This document shows, piece after piece, positions 25,252 to 33,633 of a DNA stretch of 40,006 nucleotides. Source of the DNA: Campylobacteraceae bacterium (GTDB lineage: Bacteria; Campylobacterota; Campylobacteria; Campylobacterales; BB28); contig JADGEE010000016.1 of the NCBI GenBank assembly GCA_016744535.1, forward strand, positions 1 through 40,006, read 5' to 3'. Every line of letters starts with the position of its first letter. The first letter of the stretch is position 1. Under the pieces are notes generated by a model. It searched no databases. It was not told the origin of the DNA and saw only the letters and a program-made list of their open reading frames with translations. The position numbers were made by a program, and so were the translations under genes.

Positions 25252-26445
25252 ATGAATAGAATTATACTACTTTTTTTACTTTTTTTTACAACACTATTTG
25301 GGGCACATGTTGATGAGTTAAAATGGGGAAATGGAGAATCATTTTTAACTTTTTTAGAAAAAAATGCTATCCCTTTAAAAGTCTATTATAACTTAGACAG
25401 AGAAGACCAAGAGTTAGTAGCAGAGATTCGTGCTACTCAAAAATACCATATCTTAAAAGATAGCAAAGATGAGTTTGAACAAGCATTAATTCCAATTAGT
25501 GAAGAGATGCAAATTCACATATTTAAGGATAAACAAAACTTTATGGTTGATGTTATACCTATTAATTATGATTTGAAAGAGGAAACACTAACTCTATCTG
25601 TAAAACTTTCTCCATATCAAGATATACTAAATTCAACAGGAAATATAGCACTTGCAACTGAATTTTTATCAACTTATGGAAATAGTATAGATTTTAGGAG
25701 AGAGTTACAAAAAGATGATAAATTAGTTATTTTATATTCACAAAAATATCGTTTAGGAAAAACATTTGGTGAGCCAAAAATTGAAGCTAGTTTAGTAGAA
25801 ACTGCTGGAAAAAGTAATTATCTATTTTTGTATTCTGGTGGAAGATACTACAATGAAAAAGCCGTTGCAATTGATGGTTCATTTTTAAAAGTACCACTTA
25901 ATTATAAGAGAATATCATCTAAATTTACTCTTAAGAGATGGCATCCTATATTGAAAAAATATAGAGCTCATTTAGGTATTGATTATGCAGCCCCAAGAGG
26001 AACTTATGTTAAATCTGCTGGAAAAGGTAAAGTTATTCACAAAGGTAGAAAAGGTGGATATGGTAAAACTATTATTGTTCAACACGAAAATGGATATAAA
26101 ACACTTTATGCTCACTTAAAAGGTTATAGAAAAGGGATAAAAGTTGGTAAAAGAGTAAAACAAGGACAACTAATAGGATATGTTGGTTCAACTGGAGTTA
26201 GTACAGGACCACATTTACACTTTGGTGTTTATAAAAACTCTAAACCTATAAATCCAGCAAATGCAGTTAAAACTTATATAACTAAAAAATTAAAAGGTAA
26301 AAAAAGAAAAGAGTTTTTAAAAATTGCAAACAAACATAAAAAATTTATTGCAAATGCGATAAAACAAAATTTAACTCCACAAAAAATAAAAAAAGATTTT
26401 ATCTATTTAGTTAAGCTTGATAGAAAGGATGCTTTTCAAAATTAA
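25252..26445 (+). CDS. csd3: M23 peptidoglycan endo/carboxypeptidase, Csd3/HdpA-like
   Basis: 397 aa with a signal peptide (ILLFLLFFTTLFGA). Domains: an N-terminal inhibitory domain (LKWGNGESFLTFLEKNAIPL), a middle LytM-associated domain (SEEMQIHIFKD, SPYQDILNSTGN), then the M23 catalytic domain at about residues 230-345. Zinc ligands and catalytic His are in HLGIDYAAPRG (HxxxD) and GPHLHFGVYKN (HxH). Length, order and wording match Helicobacter Csd3/HdpA, which trims peptidoglycan crosslinks and tripeptides and sets cell shape. A helical basic tail of ~50 aa is extra. Periplasmic. It sits between uvrB and mgtE on the same strand. Confidence 0.9.
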   Translation: MNRIILLFLLFFTTLFGAHVDELKWGNGESFLTFLEKNAIPLKVYYNLDREDQELVAEIRATQKYHILKDSKDEFEQALIPISEEMQIHIFKDKQNFMVDVIPINYDLKEETLTLSVKLSPYQDILNSTGNIALATEFLSTYGNSIDFRRELQKDDKLVILYSQKYRLGKTFGEPKIEASLVETAGKSNYLFLYSGGRYYNEKAVAIDGSFLKVPLNYKRISSKFTLKRWHPILKKYRAHLGIDYAAPRGTYVKSAGKGKVIHKGRKGGYGKTIIVQHENGYKTLYAHLKGYRKGIKVGKRVKQGQLIGYVGSTGVSTGPHLHFGVYKNSKPINPANAVKTYITKKLKGKKRKEFLKIANKHKKFIANAIKQNLTPQKIKKDFIYLVKLDRKDAFQN

Positions 26446-26464
26446 TTATAACTAAAGGATTGAA

Positions 26465-27772
26465 ATGAGTAAAAGAAACATTCATCCATCAGATATTGCA
26501 AATTCTCTTAAGAAGAAAAAGCTTCAAGATAAAGATAAATTTTATGAATATATAAATAATCTTCCTGATAATATATTGGGAAGTGTCCTAATTGAACTTC
26601 CTGAAGCTGATAGAAATGATGCTGTTGAAAAGCTTGATACTGGTAAATTAAAAATTGCTATTGAAGAGCTTGAAACTGACGATGCAACAGATTTATATCA
26701 AGAGATAGAAGAGGCTGATGAAAATAAAGCGAAAGTAGTTTTTGAGAGTTTAGATAAAGAGGATAAAGATGAAATTAATCTACTCAAAAAATATTCTGAA
26801 GATAAAGCTGGTGCTTTTATGCAAATGGAACTTTTTGATGCTAGGGTTGATGAGACAATCAAAGATGCAGTAAAAAGACTTAGGCGTAAAAAAAATACAG
26901 GTGAACTTGTAAATATTCATCAAGTTTTTATCACAGATGAGTTTCATAAGTTAATTGGAGCTATTTCACTTGAAGAGTTAATTACATTTAAATTTTCAAA
27001 AACTTTTAGAGAAGTCTTAAATGAACATATGGAATTTATTGCACCTATTAGCATTCAATCAAATATGGATATACAAGAGGCTGTAAAAGTTTTTGAAAAA
27101 TATAATCTTCCTGTTCTACCAGTAATAAATTATGAAGGAAAGTTATTAGGAAGAATAACTTCAGATGATGTCTATGATATTATTGAAGAGAGTGCAACTG
27201 AACAAATTTATAATTTAGCTGGTGTTAATGATGAGGCTGAAGAGAATGAGGACATAAAAGAGATTATAAAAAAGCGTTCATTTTGGCTTTTAATTAATCT
27301 TTTTACTGCAATTATGGCATCTATTGTAATTGGAATTTTTGATGAAACAATTCAAGCTTATGTAGCATTAGCAGTTTTAATGCCAATAGTTGCCTCAATG
27401 GGTGGAAATGCGGGAACACAAACACTAACGGTAGTTGTTAGACAATTAGCCTTAGGTGAAATTGATTTTGAAAATGCAAAAGTTGCTGTTAAAAAAGAGC
27501 TAATAGTTGCTATATTTAATGGATTTTTATTTGCTTTAGTTATGGGAATTATAGCAATTACTTGGTTTGAAAATTATATGTTAGGGGTTGTTATTGGAAT
27601 TTCTATGATAATAAATCTTTTTGCAGCTGGATTTTTTGGTGCTATGATTCCATTAACATTAAAAAAATTTAAAATTGATCCAGCAATTGGAAGTACAGTT
27701 TTACTTACAACTGTAACTGATATAGTTGGTTTTTTTAGCTTTTTAGCATTAGCTAAAATTATTTTATTATAA
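26465..27772 (+). CDS. mgtE: Magnesium transporter MgtE
   Basis: 435 aa. The N-terminal superhelical domain (residues about 10-125, acidic, LIELPEADRNDAVEKL) and the CBS pair (about 130-250; FKLIGAISLEEL, NLPVLPVINYEGKLLG) form the Mg2+-sensing gate. Five membrane segments follow from about 270. The pore stretch MPIVASMGGNAGTQTLTVVV is conserved, as is RQLALGEI. Inner membrane channel for Mg2+ (possibly Co2+). AAAGGATTGAAATG is a good start context. Nineteen bases after the peptidase gene. Confidence 0.96.
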   Translation: MSKRNIHPSDIANSLKKKKLQDKDKFYEYINNLPDNILGSVLIELPEADRNDAVEKLDTGKLKIAIEELETDDATDLYQEIEEADENKAKVVFESLDKEDKDEINLLKKYSEDKAGAFMQMELFDARVDETIKDAVKRLRRKKNTGELVNIHQVFITDEFHKLIGAISLEELITFKFSKTFREVLNEHMEFIAPISIQSNMDIQEAVKVFEKYNLPVLPVINYEGKLLGRITSDDVYDIIEESATEQIYNLAGVNDEAEENEDIKEIIKKRSFWLLINLFTAIMASIVIGIFDETIQAYVALAVLMPIVASMGGNAGTQTLTVVVRQLALGEIDFENAKVAVKKELIVAIFNGFLFALVMGIIAITWFENYMLGVVIGISMIINLFAAGFFGAMIPLTLKKFKIDPAIGSTVLLTTVTDIVGFFSFLALAKIILL

Positions 27773-27781
27773 GATATTAAT

Positions 27782-28621
27782 TTGAATAAAGAAGATTTTT
27801 TTATCTCTTGCTTTTCTAAAAACTCCAAAAATTCTAAAAAATTTATAGGTGATGACGGTGCTGTTATAGGCAATTTAGTCTACTCGCAAGATGCTTTTTT
27901 TGAAAATATTCACTTTAAAAGAAGTTGGTTGAGTTTATCCCAAATTGCAAAAAAAGCTATGCTTATTAATATTTCAGATGCAATCGTAATGAATGCAGTA
28001 CCAAAATACGCCCTTTTAACAGTAGCTATTCCAAAAAATTTTAAAAGAGTTGAACTCGAAGAGTTAGCAAATGGATTTTTAACCATTGCAAAAGAGTATA
28101 ACATAGAGATTATCGGTGGAGATACAATTTCAAATATTAAATTAGATATTTCGATTACAATTATTTCAGAAATTAAAAAAAATCCCATTTATAGAAAAGG
28201 TTTAAAAGAGAATAATCTATTAGCATTTACAGAAAATTTAGGAAATTCAAAAAGAGATTTAAATCGACTTTTAAAAAATTTTAAAATAAATAAAAATTCA
28301 AAATTTATAAAACCAAAATTAAATCCAAAATTTTTTTATGAAATTGCACCTTATATAAATATAGCCTTAGATATTTCAGATGGATTATATTTTGAATTAG
28401 AGAGAGTTAGTAAAGCTAATAGATTAACATTTAAGTTTTTAAAAAATTTTAGTAAGAGAGTTGGATGTAGTGGAGAAGAGTATGAGATACTCTTTGGATT
28501 TAATAAAAAATATTTAACTAAAATAGAATCTATTGCTAAAAAACATAGAGTAAATTTAAATATCTTTGCTAAAGCTATCAAAGGAAAATATCAGAATAAG
28601 TGTAAAGCCCATCATTTTTAA
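27782..28621 (+). CDS. thiL: Thiamine-monophosphate kinase
   Basis: 279 aa, shorter than the E. coli enzyme (~325) but as in other Campylobacterota. It phosphorylates thiamine monophosphate to thiamine diphosphate with ATP. AIR-synthase fold motifs are visible: GDDGAVIG at the N-terminus, the IGGDTISN metal loop, LDISDGL, and GEEYEILF near the end. The start appears to be TTG, nine bases after the mgtE stop, with no clear ribosome site, so it may depend on coupling from mgtE. It ends in a terminator. Confidence 0.92.
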   Translation: MNKEDFFISCFSKNSKNSKKFIGDDGAVIGNLVYSQDAFFENIHFKRSWLSLSQIAKKAMLINISDAIVMNAVPKYALLTVAIPKNFKRVELEELANGFLTIAKEYNIEIIGGDTISNIKLDISITIISEIKKNPIYRKGLKENNLLAFTENLGNSKRDLNRLLKNFKINKNSKFIKPKLNPKFFYEIAPYINIALDISDGLYFELERVSKANRLTFKFLKNFSKRVGCSGEEYEILFGFNKKYLTKIESIAKKHRVNLNIFAKAIKGKYQNKCKAHHF

Positions 28622-28622
28622 G

Positions 28623-28644
28623 ATTTTTTATTTTAATAAAAAAT
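28623..28644. terminator. Bidirectional terminator between thiL and the HdrB-like gene
   Basis: 10-bp AT stem ATTTTTTATT / AATAAAAAAT with a two-base loop, beginning two bases after the thiL stop codon. Runs of T and A on the arms let it act for both converging genes. Confidence 0.6.
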
Positions 28645-28680
28645 TAGAAAAAAAATAAGAAAATGTGAAAATTGTACTAC

Positions 28681-29526
28681 TTAAATAAATTTTGGTTCTA
28701 TTTTATGATATTCTAATCCTATTTTTTTACTATCTACTTTACCAGTAGCTAATAATATAAGTTGTGCTAAATTTAAGAATGGTAATCTCATATCTCTACC
28801 CATTTCACACTCCAAGGCTTTTTGATTTTTATCAAACATAATAAATGCACTTGTCTCTGTTGATGTTACAATATCAGCACTATTATCAAACATATCAAGT
28901 AACATCTCTCCCGCTATTTGATGAGAAATTTTAGTATGAGAATTTAAATACTCAAATCCACAACTATTATAAATACTATCTAGTTTTATAACTTTTGCAC
29001 CAATAGCACATAAAATATCTTCGATTTGTTTGATACTAGTAGCCTCTTTAGTTTGACAATAACCATTTCCATAATATAAAGCTATATTGAAATCACTAAA
29101 AGAGTTTTTAACTCTCTCTTTTAAATTATCTAATCCAATATTTTGAGTTATTATATCAACTAAATGTGTAATTTTTACATTTCCTCGATACTCTTTACCA
29201 AGTTCTGCAAGTTTTACATTAACTTCATCTCTTAGCTTATTATTAGTTTTTAGACATTCTTTAGTTTTTGTATAACTATTAAAAGAGAAATCGTCATAAC
29301 AGATTAAATTAGCATTTGCCTCTTCAACTAATGCTAAATTGTAAGCATCAATAACTAAAGTAGTTAAACCGTCATCTAATAAATGTGTATCTCTTGAATT
29401 ACTAAAGTTTGAATTATCTATCTTAGCTATATCAATATTAAATACTTTTAAAAGTTCCATCGTAGCTACATCAAATGAATTTAAATCTTTTATATTAGCT
29501 ATATTTTCTAACAATATATATTTCAT
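28681..29526 (-). CDS. HdrB/SdhE-like (CCG domain) protein lacking most cluster cysteines
   Basis: 281 aa. It follows the two-domain pattern of HdrB-type subunits (heterodisulfide reductase B, SdhE/MfrE), which hold noncubane FeS clusters. LICYDDFSFNSYTKTKECLK occupies the place of the first CxxC region, and ALYYGNGYCQ that of the YYGCQ strand. KLDSIYNSCGFEYL stands at the CCG, DIVTSTETSAFIMF where the family has a CPxC pair, and MRLPFLNLAQLILLATG is the usual C-terminal helix. Only isolated Cys remain, so clusters of the normal kind cannot form (inference). It starts one base after the SdhB-like gene, as mfrE follows mfrB. Likely a structural or regulatory paralogue; role unknown. Confidence 0.75.
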   Translation of the reverse strand: MKYILLENIANIKDLNSFDVATMELLKVFNIDIAKIDNSNFSNSRDTHLLDDGLTTLVIDAYNLALVEEANANLICYDDFSFNSYTKTKECLKTNNKLRDEVNVKLAELGKEYRGNVKITHLVDIITQNIGLDNLKERVKNSFSDFNIALYYGNGYCQTKEATSIKQIEDILCAIGAKVIKLDSIYNSCGFEYLNSHTKISHQIAGEMLLDMFDNSADIVTSTETSAFIMFDKNQKALECEMGRDMRLPFLNLAQLILLATGKVDSKKIGLEYHKIEPKFI

Positions 29527-29527
29527 A

Positions 29528-30295
29528 TTAAGCCCCCTGCCAAAGTTTCTTCATTTCACCAATTAAACAATTTTCCTGTGCTAAAGTGCTTCTTGTTTTA
29601 CCAGTTAAATGTAAATTATTTCTAATCTCTTTTTTCTTATTTTCTACACTCTCATTTGAAAGTTGATTAAAAATTTTTCTTTGTAAAAATTTAACTTTAT
29701 CATCTAAATTTTTAGCTTCTTTACTTGAAAAGAACTTCTTACAACTTGAACTATATAGCCATATTCCATTATTTTCATCACTTAATTTTTCTAAAATTTC
29801 ATTCTCTTTAGATGGATATTTTTGAATTAAATCAATAGCTAATGCAAATACAGCATTACCTATAAAATCAGGGTTAAATCTTAAAATATCGCTTATATAA
29901 TATAAGTGTTTATAACTTTGATATTTACTTTTATCGCTATTATCAACGATACTATCAAAAATAGCAAGTTTTTTATTAAAATCACTATCATTAATAACTA
30001 AATCAGCAACTGCTCTATTATCTGCAATTGGTTCAATTTTTAATGAAGTTCCTAAACATTTAATTATATCTTGAATTGAAGTATCAAGTTTTGTAGCTCT
30101 ACCATTTACTTTTACATAAGCTTGTTTATTAGTTTCAAAAGAGAAGTGAACATCAAGTTTTCTAACTTCTTTTAAAACATCAATTAGTTTCTGCACCTTA
30201 TATGTTGTTACTGTTACCTTATACTCTTTATAGTATCTTAAAAAGTCTGTGTCAGCATTAAAACGAAAAACACTTAACTCTAAAGTTTGCTCCAT
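29528..30295 (-). CDS. SdhB/FrdB-like protein lacking FeS-cluster cysteines
   Basis: 255 aa. The N-terminus (LELSVFRFNADTDFLRYYKEY) and VTTYKVQKLIDVLKEVRKLD read like the ferredoxin domain of fumarate reductase or succinate dehydrogenase FeS subunits. The loop that should hold the [2Fe-2S] Cys reads SFETNKQAYVKVNGRATKLD, with none. The second half keeps the helical scaffold (FNPDFIGNAVFALAIDLIQK, NGIWLYSSSCKKFFSSKEAK) where CxxCxxC and CP motifs should be, again essentially Cys-free. This may be the DUF5644-type family of Campylobacterota (from memory). AAAGGAGCAGAAGTTATG supports the start. First gene of a two-gene operon. Confidence 0.75.
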   Translation of the reverse strand: MEQTLELSVFRFNADTDFLRYYKEYKVTVTTYKVQKLIDVLKEVRKLDVHFSFETNKQAYVKVNGRATKLDTSIQDIIKCLGTSLKIEPIADNRAVADLVINDSDFNKKLAIFDSIVDNSDKSKYQSYKHLYYISDILRFNPDFIGNAVFALAIDLIQKYPSKENEILEKLSDENNGIWLYSSSCKKFFSSKEAKNLDDKVKFLQRKIFNQLSNESVENKKKEIRNNLHLTGKTRSTLAQENCLIGEMKKLWQGA

Positions 30296-30401
30296 AACTT
30301 CTGCTCCTTTAAATAGGTTTTTACTACCAAAAATTTTAAAGTATTTTATCTACTTATTACTTAAGTGATAATTTTATTTAACTTATCAAGCTTTTTTAGT
30401 A

Positions 30402-30410
30402 TATTATAAG
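30402..30410 (+). promoter_or_regulatory. Putative -10 region for the CPBP protease
   Basis: TATTATAAG (overlapping TATTAT and TATAAG hexamers) 54-62 bases before the ATG at 30464. A palindrome sits just downstream, about where transcription should start. Confidence 0.35.
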
Positions 30411-30420
30411 GTATTAATAG

Positions 30421-30435
30421 GTTACTATTAGTAAC
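30421..30435. promoter_or_regulatory. Operator-like palindrome GTTACTA-T-TAGTAAC
   Basis: Perfect 7-bp inverted repeat around one base, 28 bases before the CPBP gene and just after its likely -10. The position fits a repressor site. A second, weaker palindrome centred on ACTTAAGT lies nearby at about 30361, towards the divergent SdhB-like gene. Confidence 0.4.
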
Positions 30436-30463
30436 AAATAAATTAACTTTTATAAGGTTAAAA

Positions 30464-31087
30464 ATGAATAAAAACAGATTAAAACTCTACTCATTTATTG
30501 GATTAAGTTTAATATTTATTTTGAATGATTTTCTACTTATGATAAGTAATAATTATATAGAGTGGTTATTAATAGATTATGGTTCACGAATTTTAGCACT
30601 CATTATAATTTTTTATTTAATAAAAAGAGATATCATTACTTTAAGTGAATTAAAATTAAATTTTATTAATTTTAAATTGCTACTTTTTTATACTTTAATT
30701 TTATCTATTTTAGGAATAGTGATATTTGAATTAATAGAACCAATTTTAGATAATATATTTAAAGATACAAGTTTAGTAGCTTTTCCAAAAATAGAGAATA
30801 ATATAATTTATATTTTAGATTTAACATTAGGTTTAACTTTAGTTGCATTATCTGAAGAGTTAATATTTAGAGGCTTGGCATTAAATATTTTAAATAAATT
30901 CTCTAAAATAAATATAATCTTATTCTCATCTTTTATATTTTCAATAATACACTGGTCAGCAGGAGTTAATTCATTAATTATAACTTTTATAATAGGAGTT
31001 CTTTTTATGATAGCAACACTAAGAGTAAATTCAATTTACCCAGTGTTATTAAGTCACTTTATAATTAATTTTTGGTTATTTTTTTAA
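30464..31087 (+). CDS. CPBP-family intramembrane glutamic endopeptidase (CAAX protease-like)
   Basis: 207 aa with about six to seven membrane segments. Conserved motifs of the ABI/CPBP family are complete: SEELIFRG near residue 131 (EExxxR), FSIIHWSAG near 158 (FxxxH) and SHFIINFW at the end (HxxxN). These residues form the active site in Rce1-type proteases. Bacterial members process membrane proteins or confer bacteriocin immunity; the substrate here is unknown. TATAAGGTTAAAAATG is the start context. Its last 12 bases overlap the convergent accC gene. Confidence 0.9.
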   Translation: MNKNRLKLYSFIGLSLIFILNDFLLMISNNYIEWLLIDYGSRILALIIIFYLIKRDIITLSELKLNFINFKLLLFYTLILSILGIVIFELIEPILDNIFKDTSLVAFPKIENNIIYILDLTLGLTLVALSEELIFRGLALNILNKFSKINIILFSSFIFSIIHWSAGVNSLIITFIIGVLFMIATLRVNSIYPVLLSHFIINFWLFF

Positions 31088-32419
31088 AAAGCCCTCTAAA
31101 TATCTTGTATCAAAGTCATTATTTTTAAAATCTTTATTATCCATTATTCTTTTATGAAAATCTATTGTAGTATGGATTCCTTCAACTTCAAACTCTTCTA
31201 ATGCCCTCTTCATTTTTGCAATTGCTCTCTCTCTAGTTTCAGCTTTTACAATTAACTTACCTATCATTGAATCATAAGTTGGCGGAACTATATAACCAGA
31301 ATAAGCGTGAGAATCAACTCTTACATCTTTTCCTCCAGGTGCTATCCAAGTTATAATTTTTCCAGGACTTGGTAAAAAGTTGTTTGGATTTTCTGCGCTA
31401 ATTCTACACTCGATTGAGTGTCCACTAACTTTAATACTCTCTTGCGAAAACAGTTCTTCATCTTCAGCTACTCTAATCATCCACTCAATAATATCTATAT
31501 TAGTAATTGCTTCACTAACTGGATGTTCAACTTGAAGTCTTGTATTCATCTCTAAAAAATAAAAGTTTTGGTCAGCATCAACTAAAAATTCAAATGTTCC
31601 AGCCCCACTATAATTTATATATTTTGATGCTTTTATAGCAGTTTCGTGAAGTTTTTTTCTTGTCTCTTGTGTTAAAAATAGAGCAGGTGCTTCCTCTACT
31701 ACTTTTTGATGTCGTCTTTGAAGAGAACAATCTCTTTCAGCTAAATGTATAACATTTCCGTGATTATCTCCTATTATTTGAACTTCAATATGTCTTGGAT
31801 TTTTAATAAATTTCTCCATATATATAGTCCCGTCACCAAAAGCAGTTAAAGCTTCAGCTTCTGCGGCTAAAAATGAATTTTTAATTTGCTCCTCTTTCTC
31901 AACAACTCTCATTCCTCTTCCACCACCACCAGAAGCTGCTTTTAAAATTATAGGATAACCTATCTCTTTTGCCATAGCTTTGGCGTGAGTTACATCTTTT
32001 ATTGAGCCATTACTTCCACCAGGAATTACAGGAACTCCAGCTTCAACCATAACCTCTTTAGCTTTAGCTTTATCACTCATAAGCACCATTACATCAACAC
32101 TAGGACCAATAAAAGTAATTTCGTGAAGTTTACAAATCTCTACAAAAGTTTGATTTTCACTTAAAAATCCATATCCAGGAAAAATTGCATCAGCTTCACT
32201 AATTTCAGCAGCAGAGATAATTCTAGGAATATTTAAATAACTATCACTTGAAGGTGCTTCACCGATACAAATAGTCTCATCAGCATATTTTAAATAACTA
32301 GCATTACTATCTGCTAATGAGTATACTGCCACTGCTTTTTTACCCATCTCTTTAATGGTTCTAATAGCCCTTTGTGCAATTTCACCTCTATTTGCGACTA
32401 AAATTTTCTCTATAGCCAT
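31076..32419 (-). CDS. accC: Acetyl-CoA carboxylase, biotin carboxylase subunit
   Basis: 447 aa, full length. It carboxylates biotin on AccB with ATP and bicarbonate, the first half of malonyl-CoA synthesis. Features in order: KILVANRGEIAQRAIRT at the start, GPSVDVMVLMSDKAKAKE, the ATP-grasp glycine loop AASGGGGRGMRVV, HLAERDCSLQRRHQKVVEEAP, and the catalytic EMNTRLQVEHPVSE. All key residues are visible. It starts directly after the accB stop. A pyruvate or oxaloacetate carboxylase subunit is less likely because the partner next door is a plain BCCP. Confidence 0.96.
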   Translation of the reverse strand: MAIEKILVANRGEIAQRAIRTIKEMGKKAVAVYSLADSNASYLKYADETICIGEAPSSDSYLNIPRIISAAEISEADAIFPGYGFLSENQTFVEICKLHEITFIGPSVDVMVLMSDKAKAKEVMVEAGVPVIPGGSNGSIKDVTHAKAMAKEIGYPIILKAASGGGGRGMRVVEKEEQIKNSFLAAEAEALTAFGDGTIYMEKFIKNPRHIEVQIIGDNHGNVIHLAERDCSLQRRHQKVVEEAPALFLTQETRKKLHETAIKASKYINYSGAGTFEFLVDADQNFYFLEMNTRLQVEHPVSEAITNIDIIEWMIRVAEDEELFSQESIKVSGHSIECRISAENPNNFLPSPGKIITWIAPGGKDVRVDSHAYSGYIVPPTYDSMIGKLIVKAETRERAIAKMKRALEEFEVEGIHTTIDFHKRIMDNKDFKNNDFDTRYLEGFLKK

Positions 32420-32863
32420 TTAAATTCTCTCAATTGAAAATAGTGGCATATCATACTCTATCGCTTGTCCATCTTCAACTAAAACTTCTAAAATTTTACA
32501 ATCAAATTCAGCTTCAATTTCATTCATAATTTTCATAGCTTCCAAAATACAGAGAGTTTGACCCTTACTAACTCTATCTCCAGCCTTTGCAAAAACGTCT
32601 GCACCTGGATTTGGTGCACTATAAAATGAACCAACCATTGGTGATTTTATATAATCCCCACTTTTTAATTCATTTTTTTCTGTTATAACTTTAGATATAG
32701 CTTCTTTTGGTTCAGATATTACTTGAGGTTCAGCATAAATAATTTCCTCTTTAGCAGAACCTTTTTCTAAAGTGATTGATGCTCCATCTTGATTAAATTT
32801 TAATCGAGAAAGAGAACTATCATCAAATATTTTAATTAATTCTTTAACATTTTCAAATTCCAT
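32420..32863 (-). CDS. accB: Biotin carboxyl carrier protein of acetyl-CoA carboxylase
   Basis: 147 aa from the ATG at 32863, which has GGGAG six bases upstream; a start seven codons earlier (32884) has no ribosome site. The N-terminal segment MEFENVKELIKIFDDSSLSR is typical of AccB. A linker is followed by the biotinyl domain with the acceptor Lys in CILEAMKIMNEIEAEF, and SPMVGSFYSAPNPGADVF holds the AccB thumb. Biotin ligase BirA would modify the Lys. First gene of accB-accC; divergent from dcd. Confidence 0.96.
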   Translation of the reverse strand: MEFENVKELIKIFDDSSLSRLKFNQDGASITLEKGSAKEEIIYAEPQVISEPKEAISKVITEKNELKSGDYIKSPMVGSFYSAPNPGADVFAKAGDRVSKGQTLCILEAMKIMNEIEAEFDCKILEVLVEDGQAIEYDMPLFSIERI

Positions 32864-32941
32864 ATTAACTCCCATATTATTCATAATAAAACTTTAAGCT
32901 TTATCATAACATAAATTTACATAAAAAATTTTTAACTATGT

Positions 32942-32947
32942 TATAAT
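32942..32947 (+). promoter_or_regulatory. dcd: -10 box for dcd
   Basis: ATGTTATAATTAA contains TATAAT, 28 bases before the ATG; AAGGAAAATAATG is the ribosome site and start. Confidence 0.55.
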
Positions 32948-32975
32948 TAATTTTTCAAATTTATTAAGGAAAATA

Positions 32976-33542
32976 ATGGGATTAAAAGCTGATAGTTGGA
33001 TTAGAAAAAAAGCTAAAAATGAGGAAATGATAGAACCTTTTTGTGAAGAACAAGTTGCCGAAGGTGTCGTTAGTTTTGGACTTAGTAGTTACGGATATGA
33101 TATAAGAGTTAGTAATGAGTTTAAAATTTTTACAAATATAAATTCAACTGTGGTAGACCCAAAAAATTTTGATAATATGAATGTAGTTGATTTTAAAGGT
33201 GAAGTAGCAATTATTCCTCCAAACTCTTTTGCGTTAGCGAGAACAATTGAGTATTTTAAAATTCCAAGAGATGTCTTAGCAATATGTTTAGGTAAAAGTA
33301 CTTATGCAAGATGTGGAATAATTGTAAATGTAACACCATTTGAGCCTGAATTTGAGGGACATATTACAATTGAAATAAGTAATACAACACCTCTTCCTGC
33401 TAAAATTTATGCAAATGAGGGGATTGCCCAAGTTTTATTTTTAGAGGGTGATGAGACTTGTGAAGTTAGTTACAAAGATAAGCAAGGTAAATATCAAGCC
33501 CAAAGAGGAATTACTCTTCCTAGAATTTTAAAAAATAGTTAA
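32976..33542 (+). CDS. dcd: dCTP deaminase
   Basis: 188 aa, normal length. It deaminates dCTP to dUTP, supplying dUMP for thymidylate synthesis. Family features: [60 protein letters not shown] with the catalytic Arg and Glu regions, and the trimer-forming C-terminus [13 protein letters not shown]. Monofunctional type by length and ending. Monocistronic, with its own promoter. Confidence 0.96.
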   Translation: MGLKADSWIRKKAKNEEMIEPFCEEQVAEGVVSFGLSSYGYDIRVSNEFKIFTNINSTVVDPKNFDNMNVVDFKGEVAIIPPNSFALARTIEYFKIPRDVLAICLGKSTYARCGIIVNVTPFEPEFEGHITIEISNTTPLPAKIYANEGIAQVLFLEGDETCEVSYKDKQGKYQAQRGITLPRILKNS

Positions 33543-33633
33543 TTTTATAAATTATTATGTTAGAATCATAATTAAAACTTTAAGAGGAGTTAATTATAAA
33601 ATTTTATTATATATTTTATAGTTTTTTAAAATA

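Noticed and set aside
31076-32863. Pyruvate or oxaloacetate carboxylase instead of acetyl-CoA carboxylase
   Set aside because: The biotin carrier is a stand-alone AccB with the thumb segment and is joined to AccC without a carboxyltransferase gene.
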